This document shows, piece after piece, positions 1 to 6,273 of a stretch of DNA of 6,934 bases. Where the stretch lies: NCBI GenBank assembly GCA_019090845.1, contig JAHRVD010000320.1, forward strand, positions 1-6,934. Reading direction: 5' to 3'. The position numbers and the translations under genes were made by a program. Below the pieces are notes generated by a model. It did not search any database. It saw nothing but the letters and a program-made list of their open reading frames with translations, and was not told where the DNA came from. The stretch is from Marinosulfonomonas sp. (GTDB lineage Bacteria > Pseudomonadota > Alphaproteobacteria > Rhodobacterales > Rhodobacteraceae). Each line of letters opens with the position of its first letter. The first letter of the stretch is position 1.

Positions 1-2585
1 GGGCCCAAGGGCTCCGGGTCCTCGATCAGGATCACCTCGATCGGCGGCACGTCGCCGATCGTCGGGATCAGATAGTCGTGCAGGTTCTCGGTGCGCCCGG
101 GAATGTATTCTTCCATCAAAGCCATACCAAGCCCTTGCGCAATTCCGCCCTGCACCTGACCTTCGACCAGCATCGGATTGATAGCCTGCCCGACGTCGTG
201 CGCGGCGGTGAATTGCAGCGGTTTTACTGTCCCCAGCGCGGTATCAACTTCGACCGTCACCAGATGCGCGGCATAACCGAACTGCGCGTAAGGGACGCCC
301 TGTCCATTGGCATCCAAAGGTTTGGTTGGTGGATCATAGGTTTCTTCTGACCGCAGGACGTATGCCTCTTTATCTGGCGGCAGTTCGGATAATTCGATCA
401 TGTGGGAGTGGGCGTCTTCGGTCACCTGAATGATGCCATTTCCAATATCAAGTTGCGCCTGACCCGATGCATTCACCAGCTTCAGAATTTGCGCTCGCAT
501 CGCAAGGCCTGACAGACGCGCCGCCGCGCCGGAGACATAGGTTTGTCGCGATGCCGAGGTTTTTCCTGCATCAGGCGTAACATCCGTATCCGGGCCAACC
601 AATGTCAACTGCTGCACCGGAATTCCCAGCGCCTTGGCGAATATCTGAGCCACCACTGTATTGGAGCCTTGCCCGACATCAACGGCGCCCTGATGCAGCA
701 CGACAGTTCCGTCGGCACGAATGCCTGCCTTGATTGTCGATGGGTTGGGCAAAGACGTGTTGCCACACCCATACCATCCCGCCGCCAAGCCGACGCCTCG
801 GCGCAATCCATTTTTCGATGCTGTATTGAAGGTTTTGGTTGCAAGATGCGCGCTGTTCCAAGCCGGGCGCAGCGCCTCTAGGCAGGCTTTGATACCGACC
901 CCTTGCTCAAAGGTCTGGCCACACACAGTAGGAACGCCGTTGTCCAGCGCGTTCAGAATGCGAAACTCGAGCGCATCCATACCCAGCTTTTCGGCCAGTT
1001 CATCAAACAGCGATTCCTGTGCGATTGCGGTCTGAGGCACGCCAAAACCACGAAACGCGCCCGATGGTGGGCAATGAGTGTGTATGCCTGTGGCTTTGGC
1101 CCGAAAATCTGCAATTCGGTATGGCCCGGATGCATGTATCGGCACGCGGGTGGATACAGTCGGGCCCCAACTGGCATATGCCCCGGTGTTGAAAACCCCG
1201 TCAAACTCAAACCCGCTGATCCGGCCTTCTTTCGTCGCGCCTATCCGCAGGGTGATTTCAGAGGGATGACGCTTGGTGGTTGATTGCATTGACTCGGTGC
1301 GACTGTAGGCAATGCGGACAGGTTTGCCGGTTTTTAGCGCGGCGAGCGCCAGATAGGGTTGCACGCTCAGATCGAGCTTGGAACCGAAGCCGCCACCCGT
1401 TGCCGTGGGAACCACGCGAATGTCGCGACGGTCTATTCCCAAGATGATTTCCAGACCCTCCAGATCCATCACCGGCGCTTGGGTGCAGGCATAAACCTCG
1501 ATCCGGCCCTTGTTTAATGTGGCATAACCAGCTTCAGGCTCGATATAGGCGTGCTCGACAAATCCACTTTTGAATTGCCCTTCAACTGTAATATCCGCCT
1601 GCTCAAGCGCCGTCTTAGCGTCGCCGCATTGCACGAAACCACTGCACAGGACGTTCCCGTCCCGGTCCGGATGCAGTTGTGGCGCGTCAGTGGCTTGTGC
1701 ATCCGCGACGCTCAGCACGCTTGGTTGTTCGACCCATGTTACTGGGAAAGTCGCAGCGTCGAACCGGCGCATGTGATCGGGCGTTCCGATCACGGCGGCG
1801 ATGGCTTCGCCGCGAAACCGGGTCTCGGACCGGGCGAAGACCGGCTGATCCGCGAAATCCGGGATGACACCGAAACAGTTTTTTCCCGGAACGTCTGCCG
1901 CTGTCAGGACAGCCATAATGCCGGGGGCCTGATCAACATAGGCTTCCAGATCGCCAAAAGAAAAAGCGGCCCGTGCATATGGCGAGCGAATTATCCGCAA
2001 CACCAATGCGTCGGGGGGTGCAATATCGTCGCCGAAAGCCTCTCGGCCTTCGACTTTGTCCAAACCGTCAAGGCGGCGGATCGACGTGCCTATGTCACCG
2101 GACCCGTTCAAGGTTGAAACCGGTAAACCGGCAGCAACAACCGCGTCTATTATCTGGCGATACCCGGTACATCGGCACAATACTCCGCCCAATGCGTTCT
2201 GCACCTGCTCTGGATCAGGTCTTGGCGTCTCGCGTAGCAGGGCAACCGCCGACACCATCATTCCGGGCGTGCAAATTCCACATTGCGCGGCACCGTGATT
2301 TTGGAACGTCTCGACCAGGTTTTTGGCGCGTCTGTCCGTTTGCACCAGCCCCGACAGTGTTTCGACCCTGCAACCCTGCGCCTGCTGAGCGGGCATAAGA
2401 CAGGCACAGACCGGCGCGCCATCAACCAGAACCGTGCAGGCGCCACAATCACCAGCGTCACAGCCAATTTTGACATCGCGCGCGCCCAGACGTTCGCGCA
2501 ACACCTGGGACAAGCGCTCGCCTACATCTGCATTGATGCCGACAGTCTGACCGTTCAGGTCAAATTCAGTTTGAGTTGGGGGCAT
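1..2585 (-). CDS. Molybdenum hydroxylase large subunit: fused [2Fe-2S] and molybdopterin-binding domains (xanthine dehydrogenase/aldehyde oxidoreductase family), C-terminus cut by window edge
   Basis: This is an open minus-strand frame of 861 visible codons without a stop. A plant-type [2Fe-2S] domain comes first, with Cys42, Cys47, Cys50 and Cys62. An all-helical second cluster domain follows, with Cys102, Cys105 (CGIC) and Cys137, Cys139 (CRC). The molybdopterin domain starts near residue 160 and carries GGGFGSK at 397-403, AFRGFG at 510-515 followed by PQ, and VDVGQG near 635-640. The cluster spacings match the Desulfovibrio aldehyde oxidoreductase (Mop) architecture. About 50 or more residues are missing at the end, including the expected catalytic GVGE glutamate, so catalytic competence cannot be confirmed. 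Such enzymes hydroxylate a carbon next to a ring nitrogen, or an aldehyde, using water. The loop after GGGFGSK reads Leu-Asp where xanthine dehydrogenases have Glu, which argues against xanthine. The CoxL AYRCSFR loop is also absent. The gene sits 4 bases after the FAD-subunit stop. An in-frame ATG at 2597 would overlap that stop by 8 bases; neither start has a well-placed Shine-Dalgarno sequence. The substrate is unknown. Confidence 0.93.
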   Translation of the reverse strand, partial: MPPTQTEFDLNGQTVGINADVGERLSQVLRERLGARDVKIGCDAGDCGACTVLVDGAPVCACLMPAQQAQGCRVETLSGLVQTDRRAKNLVETFQNHGAAQCGICTPGMMVSAVALLRETPRPDPEQVQNALGGVLCRCTGYRQIIDAVVAAGLPVSTLNGSGDIGTSIRRLDGLDKVEGREAFGDDIAPPDALVLRIIRSPYARAAFSFGDLEAYVDQAPGIMAVLTAADVPGKNCFGVIPDFADQPVFARSETRFRGEAIAAVIGTPDHMRRFDAATFPVTWVEQPSVLSVADAQATDAPQLHPDRDGNVLCSGFVQCGDAKTALEQADITVEGQFKSGFVEHAYIEPEAGYATLNKGRIEVYACTQAPVMDLEGLEIILGIDRRDIRVVPTATGGGFGSKLDLSVQPYLALAALKTGKPVRIAYSRTESMQSTTKRHPSEITLRIGATKEGRISGFEFDGVFNTGAYASWGPTVSTRVPIHASGPYRIADFRAKATGIHTHCPPSGAFRGFGVPQTAIAQESLFDELAEKLGMDALEFRILNALDNGVPTVCGQTFEQGVGIKACLEALRPAWNSAHLATKTFNTASKNGLRRGVGLAAGWYGCGNTSLPNPSTIKAGIRADGTVVLHQGAVDVGQGSNTVVAQIFAKALGIPVQQLTLVGPDTDVTPDAGKTSASRQTYVSGAAARLSGLAMRAQILKLVNASGQAQLDIGNGIIQVTEDAHSHMIELSELPPDKEAYVLRSEETYDPPTKPLDANGQGVPYAQFGYAAHLVTVEVDTALGTVKPLQFTAAHDVGQAINPMLVEGQVQGGIAQGLGMALMEEYIPGRTENLHDYLIPTIGDVPPIEVILIEDPEPLG

Positions 2586-2589
2586 CTTC

Positions 2590-3450
2590 CTATCCATGTG
2601 CCGTCGCTGCTGCTGATGCGATTGCGCGACGACACAAATCTGCGGCCACTTCCATTCGGTATTCGGCGCTGCCGCGAACGTCGCCAATTGGTGCAAGCGG
2701 CGAAAGGAAAGGGTCTATAGGTAAGTTGCCGCTCTCAACCTCGAATGCTGGCATCCCCAGCAATGCCTTTTCCAACTTGCCAAGCCGCTGGGCGACGGGC
2801 GAGCAAGCGCCAACAGCCACACGGGCAAGCGACACGCGTTCCCCTTCGTCAAACGTGATAACTGCGCTGACCATTGCGATTGAGATCACCAGATATTTCC
2901 GCGCACCGAGTTTGACAAAACTTGCACCGGTTCGCGTGGGCAGGTCTGGAACTGACAGGCCCGTAACCAGTTCGTCCGGCTGAAGGGACGTTGTGCGGAC
3001 ACCGGTGATAAATTCAGCCAAAGGCACGTTTCGCGCCCCGCTTAACGATGCAATTTCAATCCGGGCATCCAATGTCAGCAGTGGCGGCACACCGTCGGCT
3101 GCAGGGGACGCGTTGCAAAGGTTCCCGGCGATGGTAGCCGCATTCTGAATCTGCACTGATCCAACTTCACGCGCAGCGGCTTTCAGGCCGTCAAAGCCCG
3201 GCGGTAGATCAGCAGCAACAATATCGCTCCAGCGCGTTGCGGCGCCGATGTGCCAGCCGCCATCTGCTTTATTTATTCCTCGAAATCCGGGGATGCCTGT
3301 CACATCCAAAATCGTGCCCGGCGCAGGTTTGCCGCCCAGTGCCGGAAACCAGTCGGTGCAACCGGCTACGACTGCGACGTCACTCCCGCCTAGTGCATGC
3401 AGCGCCATTTCCAAGGTTTCGGCCGCGATATATCCCAATTTCGACCTCAT
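2590..3450 (-). CDS. FAD-binding subunit of molybdenum hydroxylase (CoxM/XdhB-FAD type)
   Basis: This subunit passes electrons from the [2Fe-2S] centres of its partner through FAD to an acceptor, probably in the cytoplasm. The 286-residue length suits CoxM-like FAD subunits (about 280-290). The first FAD loop is AGCTDW at 29-34, with Cys where AGGTD is usual. The second is TIAGNLCNASPAAD at 106-119, a classic family motif, followed by VPPLL. The C-terminal CO-dehydrogenase flavoprotein domain runs from about residue 175. The frame can be extended to an ATG at 3498, which has GGGAAG 3 bases upstream. I prefer the ATG at 3450 because family members begin close to this Tyr-xx-xx-Thr-Leu segment, and because the 16 extra codons coincide with a TTGACA-N17-TTTATT promoter and a palindromic operator. 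No Shine-Dalgarno sequence precedes 3450, so translation there would be nearly leaderless. The gene is translated first in the operon and is followed at once by the fused FeS/Mo subunit. Confidence 0.9.
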   Translation of the reverse strand: MRSKLGYIAAETLEMALHALGGSDVAVVAGCTDWFPALGGKPAPGTILDVTGIPGFRGINKADGGWHIGAATRWSDIVAADLPPGFDGLKAAAREVGSVQIQNAATIAGNLCNASPAADGVPPLLTLDARIEIASLSGARNVPLAEFITGVRTTSLQPDELVTGLSVPDLPTRTGASFVKLGARKYLVISIAMVSAVITFDEGERVSLARVAVGACSPVAQRLGKLEKALLGMPAFEVESGNLPIDPFLSPLAPIGDVRGSAEYRMEVAADLCRRAIASAAATAHG

Positions 3451-3451
3451 T

Positions 3452-3467
3452 TTCGTTTGTATACGAA
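3452..3467. promoter_or_regulatory. Candidate GntR-family (FadR-type) operator
   Basis: The arms TTCGT and ACGAA flank six bases, and inside lies TTGTATACGA (3457-3466), which fits the FadR-subgroup GntR consensus TNGT-N(0-3)-ACNA. It overlaps the end of the predicted -10 box and the likely transcription start of the molybdenum hydroxylase operon, the classic place for a repressor. No regulator gene is present in the window, so the binding protein is inferred from the motif alone. Confidence 0.45.
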
Positions 3468-3494
3468 TAAAGTTGTTGCAGTGATTCCTGTCAA
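3466..3494 (-). promoter_or_regulatory. Sigma-70-like promoter for the molybdenum hydroxylase operon
   Basis: On the minus strand a perfect -35 box TTGACA (3494-3489) is separated by exactly 17 bases from TTTATT (3471-3466), a 4 of 6 match to TATAAT. The predicted transcription start is near 3459, some 8-10 bases before the ATG at 3450. This placement is incompatible with the longer reading of the FAD-subunit gene from 3498. Identification is from the sequence only. Confidence 0.5.
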
Positions 3495-3522
3495 ACATTT
3501 TCTTCCCAAGGGCGCTACGGAC

Positions 3523-3564
3523 ATACCCAAAACCGGCATAGGAAATGGGTCTGTTTTTGGGTAT
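3523..3564. repeat. 10-bp inverted repeat with 22-bp spacer in the divergent control region
   Basis: ATACCCAAAA (3523-3532) has its exact reverse complement TTTTGGGTAT at 3555-3564. The two arms are 32 bases apart centre to centre, close to three turns of the helix, so they face the same side of the DNA. The pair lies between the two divergent genes, upstream of the molybdenum hydroxylase -35 box. This would suit a dimeric activator or a cooperative regulator shared by both directions. The long spacer and lack of a following T-run argue against a terminator. Confidence 0.45.
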
Positions 3565-3613
3565 TTCGATCCAACAAGTTCCAAATTTTCAATCTTGATT
3601 GGGCAATACAGTG

Positions 3614-3629
3614 TGTTAGCGTGCTAACA
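3614..3629. promoter_or_regulatory. Near-perfect palindromic operator upstream of the enamidase-like gene
   Basis: TGTTAGC and its exact complement GCTAACA flank the two bases GT, making a 16-bp near-perfect palindrome that ends 30 bases before the ATG at 3660. The TTAGC-GCTAA shape resembles LacI-family operators of alphaproteobacteria. A weak TTGATT (3595-3600) with TAGCGT (3617-3622) at 16-bp spacing could be the promoter, in which case the palindrome would cover the -10 box and act in repression. The assignment to a regulator family is tentative. Confidence 0.5.
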
Positions 3630-3647
3630 AATTCTACTTGCAAACAG

Positions 3648-3652
3648 CGGAG
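3648..3652 (+). promoter_or_regulatory. Ribosome binding site deciding the start of the enamidase-like gene
   Basis: CGGAG lies 7 bases before the ATG at 3660. It supports that start over the in-frame GTG at 3621, which would place the LacI-like palindrome inside the coding sequence and add 13 residues not expected for the family. Confidence 0.6.
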
Positions 3653-3659
3653 CCGAAAT

Positions 3660-4838
3660 ATGGAAAACCCAGCGCAGAAATTGGTTGTCCGAAACATCGG
3701 GCTGATGCTCTCAGGCAAGATTGAAGACCCAATATTAGATGCGGATTGTATTGTTGCGATTGACGGAAAAATAAGTGCGTTCGGGTATGAAAAAGACCTT
3801 GATACAGACGACGCGACGACGATTGTCGACGCCAATGGCGTGACACTTGCCCCGGGTCTTATCGACAGTCATGTGCATCCGGTTGTGGGGGATTATACCC
3901 CGCGCCAGCAACAGCTGAACTGGATCGAGTCAACCCTGCACGGCGGTGTGACAACATTGATTTCGGCTGGTGAAGTCCACATGCCCGGGCGCCCCAAAGA
4001 CATCGTTGGGCTCAAGGCGATGGCGATCGCGGCGCAGCGTTGGTACGAGAATTTCCGCCCTGCGGGCGTCAAGGTGCTAGCGGGTGCTCCGGTGATCGAA
4101 CACGGCATGGAAGAGCAGGATTTCAAGGATCTCGCAGATGCCGGAGTTACCTTATTGGGCGAGGTAGGATTGGGGTCGGTCAAGGATGGGCCAACGGCCA
4201 AAAAGATGGTCGACTGGGCGCGTAAATACGGCATGCAAAGCACGATCCACACCGGCGGCCCCTCAATTCCCGGCTCTGGCCTGATCGACGCGGATATGGT
4301 GCTTGAAGCAGGAACAGACGTTGTCGGCCACATAAACGGTGGCCATTCAGCACTGCCGGACGATCAGATCGTGTGCATTTGTGAAGGCTGCCTGAAAGGG
4401 TTGGAAATCGTGCACAACGGGAATGAACGCGCGGCCTTGCTGACGATCAACACCGCGCGTGAACTGGATCAGATGGATCGGGTCATTCTCGGCACAGATG
4501 GCCCAGCCGGGTCGGGTGTGCAGCCACTTGGTATCCTGCGGATGGTTTCGATGTTGTCGAGCCTTGGCAATGTCCCTGCCGAGATTGCATTTTGCTTTGC
4601 CAACGGCAATACGGCGCGCGTGCGTGAACTCGATACTGGTTTGATCGAGGTCGGATTATGCGCTGACTTCGTTCTGCTGGATCAGGCGCAGCATGCGCCG
4701 GGCGAGACAATTCTTAAGTCGGTCGAGCAGGGCAATCTGCCCGGTGTCGGCATGACGATTATCGACGGAGTAGTGTGCAGCGAACGCAGCCGAAACACGC
4801 CACCAGCGACAAGATTGCCCGAAGTGGTGGCGCGCTAG
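3660..4838 (+). CDS. Enamidase-like amidohydrolase (binuclear metal, ring-opening cyclic amidase)
   Basis: The 392-residue protein is an amidohydrolase-superfamily TIM-barrel enzyme with an N-terminal beta-sandwich strand region (about 1-60). Predicted metal ligands are His71 and His73 (DSHVHP), Glu168 (GEVGLGS) as bridging residue, His197 (HTGG), His224 (HINGG) and Asp280 (GTDGPAG). As I recall it, the Eubacterium barkeri enamidase shares the same run of blocks: GDY-PRQ, LHGGVTT, PGRPKD, RPAGVKV, GEVGLG, HTGG-SIPGS, HINGG, PLGILR and SRNTPPA, at nearly the same length (about 385). That enzyme hydrolyses 1,4,5,6-tetrahydro-6-oxonicotinate to 2-formylglutarate and ammonia. The resemblance is much closer than to dihydroorotases or imidazolonepropionases. 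The exact substrate here is inferred and could be a related cyclic enamide or lactam. The gene is divergent from the molybdenum hydroxylase operon and convergent with the Rieske gene, ending 19 bases from it. A cysteine cluster at 239-244 (C-x-C-x2-C) is unusual for the family. Confidence 0.9.
   Translation: MENPAQKLVVRNIGLMLSGKIEDPILDADCIVAIDGKISAFGYEKDLDTDDATTIVDANGVTLAPGLIDSHVHPVVGDYTPRQQQLNWIESTLHGGVTTLISAGEVHMPGRPKDIVGLKAMAIAAQRWYENFRPAGVKVLAGAPVIEHGMEEQDFKDLADAGVTLLGEVGLGSVKDGPTAKKMVDWARKYGMQSTIHTGGPSIPGSGLIDADMVLEAGTDVVGHINGGHSALPDDQIVCICEGCLKGLEIVHNGNERAALLTINTARELDQMDRVILGTDGPAGSGVQPLGILRMVSMLSSLGNVPAEIAFCFANGNTARVRELDTGLIEVGLCADFVLLDQAQHAPGETILKSVEQGNLPGVGMTIIDGVVCSERSRNTPPATRLPEVVAR
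4798..4832. terminator. Possible weak hairpin at the convergent gene ends
   Basis: CGCCACCA (4798-4805) pairs exactly with TGGTGGCG (4825-4832) around a 19-base loop inside the last codons of the enamidase-like gene. A GTTTTT run follows 16 bases after the stem on the plus strand, which is too far for a standard intrinsic terminator. The 19-base gap between the two genes has no better candidate. It may slow transcription from either side, but the call is weak. Confidence 0.2.
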
Positions 4839-4857
4839 GCGGCGGAGTTTTTAACGT

Positions 4858-6186
4858 TTAGATTTCACCGCTGGTGGGCGTTGACATAAGCTCCAGCCAG
4901 CGACGGTAGAAGGCACGTTGGTTTGCGTCGTTATACTTACGTTTGTGAATTTCGCCCTTCAGCTCGTCATGCTCAATCCGACTGTTCAGCCCAAGACCAT
5001 AGTGCAGTTTCTGACGGCGTGTGACTGTTCCTGCGTTAACGGTTGTTGAGTGTTCCCAATTCTCGCCATCGTCCATTTCAAGTGTGCCCGAAGGCGAGAA
5101 CGTCCGCATCACGCCCTTGCGGTATTTTTCTTTTAGTTCAAACGGCATGTTCTTATTGACCAAAACCCATGTGTTCAGCTCGGTTTTGTGCGGACCCTTT
5201 GGAACCCAGGTGCGAAATGTATTGTGACCTGCGAGGAACGAGAAATTCGGGAAAGTTGTGCATGATCCCACGGCGCCAATCATCCGTGAGCGGATCTTGC
5301 CAAGCCGTTCAGCCACGATTTCTTCGCGCGAACGCAGGTAATCGACAATATCCTGCTCGCCCAATGTCATCGCGTTACCGATCATATCCAGCCCAAACTG
5401 CCAACCGCTGCCATTCACGCTGGCATGATACGCTCGATCCTGATTGGGCTGCCCAACCGGTACGCCAAGCATCGCCATTGCGCCCGAATTATGTGTCCAT
5501 GCGGCATGATAGGAATCGCCGACAAAGTTCTCGGCTGGGAATTTCCAGTTGCAAGAGATATGCGACCGAATGTTTCCGTCCAGAAACTCGGTGCCGTCGG
5601 CATCATTGTCCAGCAAGATATCAAGATACCAGCGGAATTCACCCAGGTAGTCATCCAGCGAAGGTGCTTCTTCGTCAAAGGTGGCAAACAGCAGGCCCTT
5701 GTAACTCGTCACACGGGCAGGGTGCAGGCCGATGTCTGCGGCCGAAAAATTGGGGCAGGTTTCTTCGTATAGTTCTTCGGCAGGCATGCCCATAAGGCGG
5801 CCATCACTGCCAAACGCCCAGCCATGATAGTTGCACACGAAACGGCGTGTTTTCCCGGCTTCGGCAAAGCAGACGCGGTTCCCCCGGTGCGGGCAAGAAT
5901 TCAGAAACACATTCGGTTTACCATCCCGGCCGCGCGAAACGATTACCGCATCTTCACCCATGTAGGATGTCACGAAATCGCCGGGCTCGGGGATTTGGCT
6001 GTCGTGGCCGACCATCAGCCAGCAGCGCGCAAAAATCCGTTCCAGTTCAAGTTTGTAGATTTCTTCGTCCCAGAAAATGCGGCGGTCGATAACACCGTTC
6101 TCGTGATCGACCAGCTGGTTTAGCTGCTCGGTTGAAAACTTTTGGGCGGCCCCAATTTCTGCTGATCCTGCAAGATTCTTGCTCAT
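4858..6186 (-). CDS. Rieske non-heme iron ring-hydroxylating dioxygenase, alpha subunit (biphenyl/benzene dioxygenase type)
   Basis: The 442-residue length is standard for the alpha subunit of two-component-oxygenase dioxygenases, which add both atoms of O2 to an aromatic ring to give a cis-dihydrodiol. The Rieske [2Fe-2S] ligands are Cys98 and His100 (CPHRGN) and Cys118 and His121 (CNYHGW). The catalytic iron site shows bridging Asp224 and His227 and His232 in GDSYHAAWTH, with the third ligand from Asp372 or Asp373 in DDGENW, the position used in biphenyl dioxygenase. All expected residues are present. A clear Shine-Dalgarno sequence fixes the start. The adjacent upstream gene is a cis-dihydrodiol dehydrogenase, which fits the reaction. 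A small beta subunit normally follows the alpha gene, but here the next gene downstream is the convergent enamidase-like gene. The beta subunit, ferredoxin and reductase must be elsewhere, or the enzyme works without beta. The substrate cannot be read from the sequence. Confidence 0.93.
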   Translation of the reverse strand: MSKNLAGSAEIGAAQKFSTEQLNQLVDHENGVIDRRIFWDEEIYKLELERIFARCWLMVGHDSQIPEPGDFVTSYMGEDAVIVSRGRDGKPNVFLNSCPHRGNRVCFAEAGKTRRFVCNYHGWAFGSDGRLMGMPAEELYEETCPNFSAADIGLHPARVTSYKGLLFATFDEEAPSLDDYLGEFRWYLDILLDNDADGTEFLDGNIRSHISCNWKFPAENFVGDSYHAAWTHNSGAMAMLGVPVGQPNQDRAYHASVNGSGWQFGLDMIGNAMTLGEQDIVDYLRSREEIVAERLGKIRSRMIGAVGSCTTFPNFSFLAGHNTFRTWVPKGPHKTELNTWVLVNKNMPFELKEKYRKGVMRTFSPSGTLEMDDGENWEHSTTVNAGTVTRRQKLHYGLGLNSRIEHDELKGEIHKRKYNDANQRAFYRRWLELMSTPTSGEI

Positions 6187-6192
6187 CGAAAA

Positions 6193-6197
6193 CTCCT
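6193..6197 (-). promoter_or_regulatory. Ribosome binding site of the Rieske alpha-subunit gene
   Basis: AGGAG on the minus strand lies 6 bases before the ATG at 6186, an ideal distance that settles this start. The rest of the 87-base gap to the upstream dehydrogenase stop (6187-6273) shows no convincing promoter or terminator, so the two genes are probably cotranscribed. Confidence 0.75.
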
Positions 6198-6273
6198 GTT
6201 TGCATTTCCATTTCGGCCAGTTGACGATCTGTTTTTGACCCGTCGTGTCCTGTCCGATTTCACCAAAACCCCA

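Noticed and set aside
78..2720. Several plus-strand open frames of 60-188 codons
   Set aside because: They are antisense to the continuous molybdenum hydroxylase frame, which carries every cofactor motif in order. None shows a recognisable domain or a good ribosome site.
3515..3835. Minus-strand open frame across the divergent control region
   Set aside because: It overlaps the well-supported 5' half of the enamidase-like gene and has no family motif.
3893..4333. Minus-strand open frame of 146 codons
   Set aside because: It lies fully opposite the enamidase-like gene, in the region holding its metal ligands, and has low-complexity composition typical of a shadow frame.
5169..5795. Plus-strand open frame of 208 codons
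   Set aside because: It is antisense to the Rieske alpha subunit, is rich in Arg, Cys and Ser as expected from a complementary frame, and has no domain.
6187..6273. Imperfect direct repeats (GGACAGGACA on the minus strand) in the gap before the Rieske gene
   Set aside because: They are short and adjacent with no promoter context, so could easily be chance.
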